Assembly: GCA_041481485.1 (NCBI GenBank)
Contig: JBGPBY010000255.1
Coordinates: 1-10,106, forward strand
Source of the DNA: JBGPBY01 sp041481485
Lineage (GTDB): Bacteria; Acidobacteriota; Terriglobia; 20CM-2-55-15
Direction: 5' to 3'
Length of the DNA: 10,106 nucleotides
Below are positions 1 to 7,913 of this stretch, piece by piece; positions within the stretch are counted from its first letter, which is position 1; every line of letters starts with the position of its first letter. The notes under the pieces are model-generated. The model was not told the origin of the DNA, did no database searches, and saw nothing but the letters and a program-made list of their open reading frames with translations. The position numbers and the translations under genes are program-made.

Positions 1-292
1 CGCTAGTTCCCTCACAGGCGAAGAGGTCGGTACCTGTCATGATCCAGTTAAAGGTCGCATAGTCGTGCAGGATGCTGTGGAGGAGACCACCAAAATCCGA
101 GAACAGTTGGCCGATTTGTTGTTTTCCCGTAGCCAGACCCCACTTCGGGAAAAACACTTGCGCATCGTCAGCAAAGAGTTCCAGGATGCTTGTGCCGCTT
201 GAAGTGACACCCTTATTGTCGAAAGCCTTCAGATATTCCAGAGCAACGGATTTGCGCTGTTCATCGGTCATACTTTGTCTGGTGATCGCCAT
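1..292 (-). CDS. NTF2/SnoaL-like domain protein, 3' part cut by window edge
   Basis: Reading the minus strand from an ATG at 292 gives 97 codons that stay open to the window edge, so the C-terminus is missing. The visible protein begins MAITRQSMTDEQRKSVALEY. It has an amphipathic first helix with a YLKAFD core, then an ILELFADDAQVFFPKWG segment and a GKQQIGQLF helix. This helix, 'LF..DA....P', 'G...I...F' order is typical of the SnoaL-like/NTF2 fold, a small cone-shaped domain used by cyclases, isomerases and many proteins of unknown role. A Shine-Dalgarno-like purine stretch (GGAG at 302-305, plus AGGAG upstream at 312-316) supports the start; an in-frame ATG at 271 is a weaker alternative. 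No signal peptide is seen, so it is probably cytoplasmic, unlike the rest of the window. The substrate cannot be read from sequence. Confidence 0.75.
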   Translation of the reverse strand, partial: MAITRQSMTDEQRKSVALEYLKAFDNKGVTSSGTSILELFADDAQVFFPKWGLATGKQQIGQLFSDFGGLLHSILHDYATFNWIMTGTDLFACEGTS

Positions 293-428
293 AGTGTTCT
301 GCTCCGCCTTTCTCCTAGATGCGACTCCGGTACGCCAGACCAAACTACTGTGCGTTAGCGGCTAGCGGGCACACTCTATCATTCGGCGTGGATCAGTCGC
401 CAATTGAGAGACCAAATTCATTGACCCC

Positions 429-443
429 GAGATCCGGGATCTC
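429..443. promoter_or_regulatory. 15-bp palindrome, possible operator
   Basis: GAGATCC-G-GGATCTC is a perfect inverted repeat with 7-base arms and a one-base centre. It lies just downstream of TTGACC (421-426), which matches five of six bases of a sigma-70 -35 box. The hexamer 17 bases further on (444-449, CGCAAT) is a poor -10. A dyad in a promoter spacer is a common place for a regulator to bind, but a 15-bp palindrome can also occur by chance, and the distance to the beta-helix start is about 230 bases. Confidence 0.25.
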
Positions 444-663
444 CGCAATTTGTCAGTGGACGTCGCGGGCTGAGCGCGTTATTGGAATCAATCCTGTTGC
501 GCTCGAATTCGTCTGGCCGTATAACGGTCCGAGGTTTTACCGCTCCAACGTCAGCGGCGCACAGCGCTTGTCACCGAGAGCGCAACGGCCGGTCATTCGA
601 GGTACTACGGAAGGCGGGATCGTGCGGGAGCACAGGCAGAGATGTGCGATTGAACAGCTCAGC

Positions 664-670
664 GGGAGGA
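664..670 (+). promoter_or_regulatory. Shine-Dalgarno site of the beta-helix gene
   Basis: GGGAGGA sits 7 bases before the ATG at 678. It fixes that codon as the start, which also places a proper signal peptide at the N-terminus. Confidence 0.75.
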
Positions 671-677
671 AGTTTCC

Positions 678-2768
678 ATGTCTTCACAGTGGCGTCTGAT
701 TCTTATATTGGTGCTCGCATTCCAGGGTATCGGCAGTGGCGCACAGGCGCCAACGCCAAACCCTGGGCAGGGACGGGGCGCGCGTGGAGGGGGCGGAGCA
801 GGTCAGAATCCCAATGCCGTTTCCGCTGTCGAGTTCCTCATCGATCCTCCGACACTCATTAACCTTGGCTTCGAGTGGTTCATTCAAGGTGACGAAAATC
901 GGAATGCGACAGTTGCAGTGTCGTACCGCAAGAAAGGCGAAACAACATGGAAGCCGGCTTTGCCGATGCTGCGGTTGAAAGGGGAGCGGGTATACCAGCA
1001 GTCTCAAGTGGACGTCATTGCGCCAAACATGTTCGCCGGCGGCATTCTCGATCTGGAGCCGGACACGGCATACGAAGCGCAATTCGTCCTGTCGGATCCC
1101 GACGGCGTTCGAGGGGAAAGTCGGCAAATAGCTGCAGTGCGCACGCGGCCTGAACCGAAACCTTATGAAGGGGGGCGAGTGTTTCACGTCTACCCCCATG
1201 GCTTCAGCGGTCCGAAGATCGAGCCGTCATTCGAAGGACTGATTTGTGCGTACAACTACTCCTGCGCGGGGACAGACTGGGCGACCGCGGGCAGGCCGCG
1301 CGTTAGAGCGGGGGACACCATTCTCGTTCACGCGGGTTTGTATAAATATAACCGTTACGAATACACGAATGACGCCGCGGTGAACCGGACTGAACCGTTG
1401 GACGGTACGTATTACCTGACCGGCATCGGCACGCCGGAGATGCCCATCGCCATCAAAGGAGCCGGAGATGGGCCGGCCATCTTTGATGGCAACGGAAACT
1501 TTGCGTTGTTTGATGTTCGTGCTGCCGACTACACGTACTTTGAAGGTCTCACGTTCCGGAATGCGGAATACGGAATTCTGGCGGGGACACAGTTTATTGC
1601 CGGTTCAAAGGGACTGACTGTAAAGAAGAGCCGTTTCGAAAACGTCGGTTCGGGCATCTTCACAAATTACTCCGGTTCGAGCAATTTCTACATAGCAGAC
1701 AATTGGTTTTACGGGCGCAATGATCCAAACCACCTGATCGGCTGGAATGGCGCGCAACTTTGGCAAAGATTTAACGGCGTAGAAGGTCAGATATTCCCTC
1801 CGAAGATGGCTTCGTATATCGCTGTGAAGCTCTATGGGCCAGGTCACGTCGTTGCGTATAACTACATCGCGGATTTCCATGACGGCATCAATGTCGAAAC
1901 CTATGGAAATCCCGATGGCTCGGTGGCGTCGGGCCCGGACATTCCGGATGGACCGAAATATCCGCCGCGAGAATACTGGTCGCGCCGTCCCGTCGCGATC
2001 GACTTCTACAACAACTACATCACGAACTCACACGACAACCCGATTGAGGCGGATGGCAGCATGCACAACATCCGTATCATGCGGAACATGCTCATTAACC
2101 ACGCCTCCCATGCGTTCTGCAACCAGCCTGCACTCGGAGGGCCGGTGTATTGGATACGCAATATCGCCTACAACCTGCCGGGCGGCTCGACGCGCCTGAC
2201 AAGCGGGTCCATGGGTGTGATCTTTTACAACAATACGATTCTGTCGGAGACTTCAGGCAACCCTCAGAACACGCACTGGCGTAACAATCTCATGTTGGGT
2301 CAGAACTCCAGTCCGACACTTTTCAGCGTGACCACGAATACCAACTACACTTCGTCGGACTACAATGGATTTCGACCTAACCCCGGTGCCCAGTTCTCGT
2401 TTCGATGGAGTTCACCGGCTTTCAACGTTCCCATAAGCCCCCTGGGGCCTGGTCTGAATCCCAATCTTGAGACTCGAGACTATGCAACCCTTGCACAATA
2501 CAGTCAGGCAACCGGTCAGGACTCCCACAGCATTCTTGTCGATTACGACATCTTCATGAATGTCCGGCGGCTCGACGCGCAGGATCTCTCGACGTTGCAG
2601 AAGCTTTACAAAGCGGAGGACTTCGATTTTAGAATCAAGCCCGGGTCCGCTGCGGTGGATAAAGGTACGGTTTTAGCGAACGTGACTGACGGGTTCTCCG
2701 GGAGAATGCCGGATCTCGGGGCACTCGAAGTCGGCGCTGCTGTTCCGCATTATGGGCCCCGCCCGTAG
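678..2768 (+). CDS. Secreted right-handed parallel beta-helix protein with N-terminal Fn3-like domain
   Basis: The 696-residue product starts with a Sec signal peptide (about residues 1-24, ending in AQA). A Gly/Arg/Pro-rich linker follows at about 25-48. Residues 55-158 look like a fibronectin-III or purple-acid-phosphatase-type beta sandwich, with the 'LEPDTAYEAQFVLSD' strand pattern ending in 'AAVRTRPEP'. From about 165 to 545 short Asn- and Gly-rich strands repeat (for example NYIADFHDGINVE at 395-407 and NNYITNSHDNPIEADG at 445-460), typical of a right-handed parallel beta-helix. The end has the frequent 'SAAVDKG...PDLGALEVG' closing motif (657-686). Such proteins bind or cleave polysaccharides outside the cell, often as lyases or hydrolases. 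I cannot identify a catalytic triad or lyase family, so activity is unproven. The gene converges on the quinoprotein cluster with a 41-base gap. Confidence 0.85.
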   Translation: MSSQWRLILILVLAFQGIGSGAQAPTPNPGQGRGARGGGGAGQNPNAVSAVEFLIDPPTLINLGFEWFIQGDENRNATVAVSYRKKGETTWKPALPMLRLKGERVYQQSQVDVIAPNMFAGGILDLEPDTAYEAQFVLSDPDGVRGESRQIAAVRTRPEPKPYEGGRVFHVYPHGFSGPKIEPSFEGLICAYNYSCAGTDWATAGRPRVRAGDTILVHAGLYKYNRYEYTNDAAVNRTEPLDGTYYLTGIGTPEMPIAIKGAGDGPAIFDGNGNFALFDVRAADYTYFEGLTFRNAEYGILAGTQFIAGSKGLTVKKSRFENVGSGIFTNYSGSSNFYIADNWFYGRNDPNHLIGWNGAQLWQRFNGVEGQIFPPKMASYIAVKLYGPGHVVAYNYIADFHDGINVETYGNPDGSVASGPDIPDGPKYPPREYWSRRPVAIDFYNNYITNSHDNPIEADGSMHNIRIMRNMLINHASHAFCNQPALGGPVYWIRNIAYNLPGGSTRLTSGSMGVIFYNNTILSETSGNPQNTHWRNNLMLGQNSSPTLFSVTTNTNYTSSDYNGFRPNPGAQFSFRWSSPAFNVPISPLGPGLNPNLETRDYATLAQYSQATGQDSHSILVDYDIFMNVRRLDAQDLSTLQKLYKAEDFDFRIKPGSAAVDKGTVLANVTDGFSGRMPDLGALEVGAAVPHYGPRP

Positions 2769-2809
2769 CAGGGTTCTTTCATTGGTTCACCGCCATTGGG
2801 AACAGGTTG

Positions 2810-4984
2810 CTACGGCAACGCATAGGCGAGGATCTCTGCGCCACCCTGGGCCGATACCGCAATTACGATGTACTGCTTGCCGTTGTGCATGTAGGACATC
2901 GGCGATCCCGTTTGCTTCGCCGGCATGTTGACCTCACCCGGGATATCCTCACCAGTTGATTTGTCGTAAGCGCGAAGCAGGGCTACAGTCTGTCCCTGCG
3001 CATTGGTGTGAACACCGCCTTCGCCGGCAACCACCAGGCTCTTGGTGGTGAGCACGCCGATGAACGTTCGCCCGGGTTGGCCCAGGCGGGGAAGATCCAG
3101 ACCTTTCAGCGCCGCGTTGTTCTTGATGTTGTCTGGCGTGGAGCTGTGGGTTTTCTGCCAAAGGATATTACCCGTGTTCATGTCATAGGCCGTGATGCGG
3201 TCATAGGGCGGTTTGATGAGTGGCAGTCCCTGCACCGTTGTGCCGCCGCGCGCGCCACCGCCGCCGCGCGCGCCGCCGGGAGCAGCCTGGGCTCCGGGAG
3301 CGGCGCCCCGGCCTGCATTGCCTCCAGCGCCTCCTGCGACTCCAGCCCCGCCCCGGCCGCCGCGCGCTCCAGCCGCCGGCTCATCCTCGCGCTCCCCGGC
3401 GGACGCGCGTGCGTCGGTCTGGGCGCCGCGCAGCAGTCCCCCGAAATTGGTGGGGCCTGGCATCGCAAGATCCTGCGACACATTGGCGAGGGAAAACACG
3501 GTCGTGTGGGAATGGATATAGAGACGGTTCGTCTCGGGATCAAACGAACCGCCTGGCCAGTTCGCTCCACCAACATCCGCGGGCAACATCAGCGTTCCGA
3601 TGGGACCATCCGGCGTTGAGAGCGCAGGTGGAGAGAAGATCGGACCGAGTTTGTACGCTTTGGCCTGTTCGATTGCTTGCGCGCGCAATTCCGGCGTGAA
3701 GTCGATGAGATCGTCCAGCGAAACGCCCTGCCGGTCGAAAGGTGCCGGCCTGGTGGGGAATGGTTGTGTCGGACTCGTCTTTTCACCCGGAACATTCGAC
3801 TGCGGGACCGGGCGTTCTTCGATCGGCCAGACCGGTTCACCCGTTTCGCGATTCAGCACGAACAAGAATGCAGACTTGGTCGGTTGTGCCAGCGCCTTGA
3901 TTGTGCGGCCGCCGCTCTGGGCGTCATACAAAATCGGTGCGCAGGGTAGATCCCAGTCCCACAAGCCGTGGTGAATCGTTTGATAGTGCCACTTGCGTTT
4001 GCCGGTCTTGATGTCGAGGGCCACGATACTCTCAGCGAACAAGCCGTTGCCGGGCCGGTTCACGCCGTAGTAGTCGGTCGCAGGCATTTCGGTCGGCACA
4101 TAGACGAGACCCAATTCGAGGTCTGCACTCATTTGCGCCCATGCGCCCAGATTACCGTTTCTTTCTGCGGAACCGTCGAGCCAAGTGTCATAACCGAATT
4201 CTCCTTTCACGGGAATCGTGTGGAAAATCCAGAGGCGTTTGCCGGTCTTGACATCGAAGCCGCGCACAAATCCTTTGGCTGTCGGCCGTGTGTTCGCGCT
4301 GCCGGCTGCGAAATGGGCCGCGCCAACGACCACTACATCTCCGGCGATGAGTGGGGTCGCATTGAGGCCCACCGCGGCAGTCGTCAGATCGTACTCCTGA
4401 TCGTTGTCCACTTTCAGATCCACGACTCCGTCTTTGCCAAATGAGTGAACGAGTTCGCCGGTTCTGGCATTCAACGCGATCATGCGGTATCCGGGCGTCA
4501 CATAGACGATTCGCTGGTCGGAGCTGTCGGCACTCGACCAGTAAGCCACACCGCGGCCCGCGCCCCGGCGTGGAGCCGCATCCCCTCGTGGTCCTTCGTC
4601 CTCGCTGTGCATCCACAGCATCTCGCCCGTTCCCGGATTGAGTGCAATTGCCGCTCGCCGCATGCCGGCGGTCGTGTAGAGCACACCATTCACATATAGC
4701 GGCGTCGCGGAATAGAGGTTGTCCGGTGTTGACCCGAGGAAATCGGTTTTGAGACGCCAGGCAATTCGGAGGTTTCGGAAGTTGTCTTTGTTGATTTGGT
4801 CAAGTGGCGAATACCGCTGGCTTGCGAGGTTTCCGCCATACGTGGCCCAGTTGGGGCTCGCCGCCGCGCCGGTCGTCGGGCCTGCGGCGCCCTGACGATT
4901 GCCTCCACGCCCCTGGGCAAATGCAAGGAGTGACGCGCCTGCAGCCAGAGCGGTAAAACACACCAGGATTCGGGTCTTGCTCAC
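2810..4984 (-). CDS. Soluble periplasmic PQQ-dependent dehydrogenase, membrane glucose dehydrogenase (mGDH) type
   Basis: This 724-residue quinoprotein starts at a GTG (4984) with GGGAGGAAG 8 bases upstream and has a Sec signal peptide (1-23, ending AFA). The propeller begins with NWATYGGNLASQRYSPL (45-61), the standard entry strand of PQQ alcohol/glucose dehydrogenases. Other family marks are GRGVAYW (143-149), ALDIKTGKRKW (322-332), HHGLWDWDLPCAP (338-350), QPTK (367-370), SPTQPFP (404-410), a GGANWPGGSFDP block (472-483) and GSPMSYMHNGKQY (693-705). By family alignment D343 should be the catalytic Asp and K370 the PQQ-contacting Lys; their spacing of 27 fits the Asp466/Lys493 pair I recall from E. 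coli Gcd. It lacks Gcd's five N-terminal membrane helices and has no CXXCH heme motif, so it needs an external electron acceptor. A Gly/Ala/Arg-rich insert occupies 528-583. It is probably the last gene of the three-gene cluster. The substrate is unknown. Confidence 0.88.
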   Translation of the reverse strand: MSKTRILVCFTALAAGASLLAFAQGRGGNRQGAAGPTTGAAASPNWATYGGNLASQRYSPLDQINKDNFRNLRIAWRLKTDFLGSTPDNLYSATPLYVNGVLYTTAGMRRAAIALNPGTGEMLWMHSEDEGPRGDAAPRRGAGRGVAYWSSADSSDQRIVYVTPGYRMIALNARTGELVHSFGKDGVVDLKVDNDQEYDLTTAAVGLNATPLIAGDVVVVGAAHFAAGSANTRPTAKGFVRGFDVKTGKRLWIFHTIPVKGEFGYDTWLDGSAERNGNLGAWAQMSADLELGLVYVPTEMPATDYYGVNRPGNGLFAESIVALDIKTGKRKWHYQTIHHGLWDWDLPCAPILYDAQSGGRTIKALAQPTKSAFLFVLNRETGEPVWPIEERPVPQSNVPGEKTSPTQPFPTRPAPFDRQGVSLDDLIDFTPELRAQAIEQAKAYKLGPIFSPPALSTPDGPIGTLMLPADVGGANWPGGSFDPETNRLYIHSHTTVFSLANVSQDLAMPGPTNFGGLLRGAQTDARASAGEREDEPAAGARGGRGGAGVAGGAGGNAGRGAAPGAQAAPGGARGGGGARGGTTVQGLPLIKPPYDRITAYDMNTGNILWQKTHSSTPDNIKNNAALKGLDLPRLGQPGRTFIGVLTTKSLVVAGEGGVHTNAQGQTVALLRAYDKSTGEDIPGEVNMPAKQTGSPMSYMHNGKQYIVIAVSAQGGAEILAYALP

Positions 4985-5029
4985 AACTTTTTCTTCCTCC
5001 CTCGATTGGTTCGCCTTAGCCCGTCCAGC

Positions 5030-5899
5030 TTACGCCAATTCCAGCATTTTTTCGGCGTAACGCCTTCCCAACTCGCGGTAGCCCGGCGGAGTGAAATGCA
5101 AATGGTCGGACCGGCATTCGCAGCCCTTTGACGAAATCACATAGGAATTCGGAATGACCTTGGGAAGCTCGGCAATGATCGTATTCACACTTGCCGTAGC
5201 GCCTTGCTGATCGGCGTTGACGGTTTCACCTGCGAGTATCGGTACATTATCGGCCTTGAGACTCAAGTCTCGGACGAGATCTCCGTAGATCTTGGCGACC
5301 TTCGTTGGCCAGTCTTTGTCATTCGTGTTGGATTCGCCCTGGTGCAACAGGATTCCCTTGATGACGCCTCTCTTCTGCGCCAGTTTGGCCATGTCGACCA
5401 AATGCTGATAGGGATTGCCACCGTATTCCTTAATGATGCTGGTCATCCACGCCGGGGCAGTGGCAGCGTAGGACTCATAAGTTTCCTTGTTGAAGAGTTC
5501 AATTTTGCAACCTGCCACGGCAACATTAACCACGCCGATGGTGAACCTCGCGGGCATTCGCGCCACCATGGTCCGGCCGAAATAATCCGCTGGGCAGAGT
5601 CCCGTGGAAGTGCGGCAAAGAGGAGGAACAGCGTCGTACCACTCACTTTTCTTTCGTCCCATGCTTGCGAAGTCCACCGCGGCCAGCATTTGGAATCGCT
5701 TGTCGACGCCGGTTTTGTCCTGCGGCTCGATTCCGGGATACCCCTCCATGTTGGATTGTCCGAACGCGAGATATACATGAAAGTTGGGATCGAAGTCTCT
5801 GGCCTGAGGACTGCCAATGGCTCGCATCGACGAGGCGAAGCCCACTGTGCCGGCCGCGGCCGCGATTAGAAAATCGCGGCGAAATATGGATTGAGACAT
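5030..5899 (-). CDS. Tat-exported SGNH esterase, sialate O-acetylesterase/CE6-like
   Basis: I start this gene at 5899, giving 289 residues, although the frame stays open up to 6223. AGAGGAG lies 6 bases upstream of 5899, and a Tat signal (RRDFLIAAAAG, 7-17) begins right there; the longer version would overlap the upstream gene by about 300 bases. The catalytic blocks are in order: GQSNM (47-51, S49 as nucleophile), VAVAGCKIE (126-134), HQGESN (186-191, N191 in the oxyanion hole) and SDHLHF (264-269, D265 and H268 completing the triad). GQSN plus HQGESN is the signature of the SASA/CE6 family, which removes acetyl groups from sialic acids or xylan-type sugars. Tat export implies folding before transport to the periplasm. 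It sits between two quinoprotein genes, 25 bases after one and 45 before the other, so co-transcription is likely. The exact substrate cannot be told. Confidence 0.87.
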   Translation of the reverse strand: MSQSIFRRDFLIAAAAGTVGFASSMRAIGSPQARDFDPNFHVYLAFGQSNMEGYPGIEPQDKTGVDKRFQMLAAVDFASMGRKKSEWYDAVPPLCRTSTGLCPADYFGRTMVARMPARFTIGVVNVAVAGCKIELFNKETYESYAATAPAWMTSIIKEYGGNPYQHLVDMAKLAQKRGVIKGILLHQGESNTNDKDWPTKVAKIYGDLVRDLSLKADNVPILAGETVNADQQGATASVNTIIAELPKVIPNSYVISSKGCECRSDHLHFTPPGYRELGRRYAEKMLELA

Positions 5900-5905
5900 C
5901 GAATT

Positions 5906-5912
5906 CTCCTCT
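5906..5912 (-). promoter_or_regulatory. Shine-Dalgarno site that decides the esterase start
   Basis: On the minus strand AGAGGAG lies 6 bases before the ATG at 5899, within the 25-base gap after the upstream stop codon. It supports the internal start over the longer open frame. Confidence 0.7.
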
Positions 5913-5924
5913 TGCGGAAGCTTG

Positions 5925-7913
5925 TCATTTCGTTTCATCGGCTTTCTTCTTCCTTTCATCCGCAAATACATCGAGCCGAACGGCCGGCGCAAACGCGAGA
6001 AGTACATTGCCGGGTTGCCCTCCCTGAAAACCGGGGTAACCCGATCCGATAAACACCATTCCATTTGCGACAATCGGACCGCCCGATGCTCCCGAACCGC
6101 CCTTCGCACTGACTCCGTTGACCGTCGTGAATTCGCGTGCCGTATCAAATTCCCAGAGCAACTGACCGGTTCGCGACGACACTGCACGGACCATACCGTC
6201 ACGGGCGCCGGACAACAGCGCACCGGGAATCAACGTGACGGCACCGACGATGCCGCGCTGATTCTGTCTTCCAGCTGGAGGCATCGCCGGCATCCACCAC
6301 ATTTCCTCTCCTGTCTTTAGATCGAGAGCAACGTGGCCGCTGCTGGTCAGCCCGAAGTATGCGCGTTCATTATCGACCGCGGCCCCGAACAACGTTTCTC
6401 CGCGCCCGCCGTCGATTTCACGGGCGACATCCTGCTTCCAGATCACTTGTCCATTGTCTGGGTTGATTGCCCAGATGAGCCCCTGCTTTTCCGGTGCGAT
6501 GAGAATCTCTCGCCCGTCGGACATTCGTGCGAGTGCCGGTGGAGCGCCGAAGTCCCAGTCGGGACCGAGAATATCCTGCGGGGGACAGTTCTCTGGTGGA
6601 TACGCGTTTCCGCGCCCGGCACCTCCGCCACCGCCGCGTCCGGCAGCGGCGGGAGCGCCGACAGCCGGCGCGCCTTGCGGTGCGGCACCGCGACCTCTGC
6701 CGCCGCCACGTCCCGGAACATTCTGAACACAACCGTTATGCCAGACGTCGAGCGCCAACGCTTGCATCGTCCACAGGACTTTGCCCGAATCCATGTTGAA
6801 CGCCATCACAGCATTTGCCGTAGACGGCGTACCGGAGAATGCATTGCCCGTTGCGATGTAAAGCGCCCGCCGTCTCAAATCGAGCGTCGGCGTTACCCAC
6901 ACTCCAGCGCCGGCGGGCGCCAGCATCTCTTTGCCGAGCGAGTTTTTGCCGACGACTTTCGCCGCTTCGGGAATGGTGTAAGTCTTCCAGACTTCTTTTC
7001 CTGTACTGGCATCGAGTGCGGCGACAAATCCTCGGAACGTGCAGCAGGCGTAATTCGATTGGCCGGCCTCTGGTTCTTCGAGCGACGTGACGGGCACGTA
7101 CAATCGTCCATCGTTCAACGCCGGCGTACCCGTGATGCGTGCGAGCGGATGAGGATCCGTCAGTGTCTTCCAGATTACAGCGCCTGTCGATGCATCGAGC
7201 GCATATGCGGTGCCGCGAGTATCTCCGAAGAACACGGCCAGTCGCGCGTTCGTTCGGCTGAGCCTGCCGATGGTGAAACTGCTTCGCACTGCAGCCTGCG
7301 CGCGGAAGGCCCAATGCACGCAGCCGGAGTTCGCGTCGAGCGAGTACACGTAGCCGGCGTTGGAACTCACATAGAGATGGCCGTCGTATATCGTTTGCGC
7401 ATAGAGCGCCGTTGCGCCAGGGAATCCAAACGTCCACTTCAATTGCAGACGCGATACCTGGGCGGGCGTCAATCCTGCGGCGGCTGCGGTCTGAGAACGC
7501 GTATTGCGAAGATCGGCGCCCCAGCCGTTCCATGCAGGGCTGTTGGATTCGCGCAGAGGCGGATGACTGGAACAGATATTCGTCATCTTTTCGGCAGCGC
7601 CAACCGACTCGTTATCGATCTTTCGACCACCGACCCACTCCGCGATGAGGCGCTTATCCGCGTCGCTGATCGCCGCAGCGTTGCTGCGCATCGAGCCGTT
7701 GGTAAGGACGTCGAGCACATGCTCGGGCGTCATCTGCTTCAGGACGGCTGTTCGCGGGGCCTGATGCGTGGCATCCGTGCTTTCGTGGCACGACGCACAA
7801 TTGTTGAAGTACTGCGCAACGCCCGCACTCTCCGACTGTACACGGGCGACAACAGGCCAGACCATCGCAGACGCCAGCACCGTTGCGACAATGAGTCGTG
7901 TAAGTTTGTTCAT
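5925..7913 (-). CDS. Cytochrome c/PQQ quinoprotein, polyvinyl-alcohol-dehydrogenase-like
   Basis: From the ATG at 7913 the product has 662 residues. The frame continues 26 codons upstream to 7991, but a signal peptide (1-23, ending VVA) starts at 7913. No clear Shine-Dalgarno sequence precedes it. Residues 30-95 form a small cytochrome c domain with CASCH (39-43) and M75 as probable sixth heme ligand. The rest is a PQQ propeller, with WTFGFPGATALYAQ (160-173), GYVYSLDANSGCVHWAF (187-203), a vicinal Cys pair C290-C291 in YACCTFRGFVAAL (288-300), DVWHNGC (389-395) and GPDWDFGAPPALA (450-462). This heme-then-propeller order and these motifs match PVA dehydrogenase and its relatives, which oxidise secondary alcohols and pass electrons to the bound heme. 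D389 is the likely catalytic Asp. A Gly/Arg/Ala-rich insert fills 400-436. It is the first gene of the minus-strand cluster. The native substrate is probably not PVA but is unknown. Confidence 0.87.
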   Translation of the reverse strand: MNKLTRLIVATVLASAMVWPVVARVQSESAGVAQYFNNCASCHESTDATHQAPRTAVLKQMTPEHVLDVLTNGSMRSNAAAISDADKRLIAEWVGGRKIDNESVGAAEKMTNICSSHPPLRESNSPAWNGWGADLRNTRSQTAAAAGLTPAQVSRLQLKWTFGFPGATALYAQTIYDGHLYVSSNAGYVYSLDANSGCVHWAFRAQAAVRSSFTIGRLSRTNARLAVFFGDTRGTAYALDASTGAVIWKTLTDPHPLARITGTPALNDGRLYVPVTSLEEPEAGQSNYACCTFRGFVAALDASTGKEVWKTYTIPEAAKVVGKNSLGKEMLAPAGAGVWVTPTLDLRRRALYIATGNAFSGTPSTANAVMAFNMDSGKVLWTMQALALDVWHNGCVQNVPGRGGGRGRGAAPQGAPAVGAPAAAGRGGGGGAGRGNAYPPENCPPQDILGPDWDFGAPPALARMSDGREILIAPEKQGLIWAINPDNGQVIWKQDVAREIDGGRGETLFGAAVDNERAYFGLTSSGHVALDLKTGEEMWWMPAMPPAGRQNQRGIVGAVTLIPGALLSGARDGMVRAVSSRTGQLLWEFDTAREFTTVNGVSAKGGSGASGGPIVANGMVFIGSGYPGFQGGQPGNVLLAFAPAVRLDVFADERKKKADETK

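Larger units (their letters stand above)
293..677. other. Intergenic region without a credible gene
   Basis: These 385 bases separate the divergent NTF2-like and beta-helix genes. Open frames cross the region on the plus strand (from 319 and 482), but their translations are rich in Arg and Ser, show no domain pattern, have no ribosome binding site and run into the beta-helix gene in another frame, so I do not call them. The region should hold both divergent promoters. The only structured elements I can point to are a palindrome at 429-443 and a strong Shine-Dalgarno sequence at 664-670. I see no tRNA, terminator with a T-run, or repeat family. Confidence 0.6.

Noticed and set aside
319..862. 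Two 126-codon open frames upstream of and into the beta-helix gene
   Set aside because: No ribosome binding site, no domain pattern, and both overlap the well-supported gene at 678 in other frames.
2806..2819. Small hairpin GTTGC-TACG-GCAAC at the end of the mGDH-like gene
   Set aside because: A 5-base stem without a T-run is too weak to call a terminator; it may be chance.
3235..3370. GCC/GCG-rich repetitive stretch that could be taken for a tandem repeat or CRISPR-like array
   Set aside because: There are no regular repeat units or spacers; it is explained as coding sequence for a Gly/Ala/Arg-rich insert in the mGDH-like protein.
5900..6223. 108-residue N-terminal extension of the esterase
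   Set aside because: It overlaps the upstream quinoprotein gene, lacks a ribosome binding site and would bury the Tat signal inside the protein; the start at 5899 has a good Shine-Dalgarno sequence.
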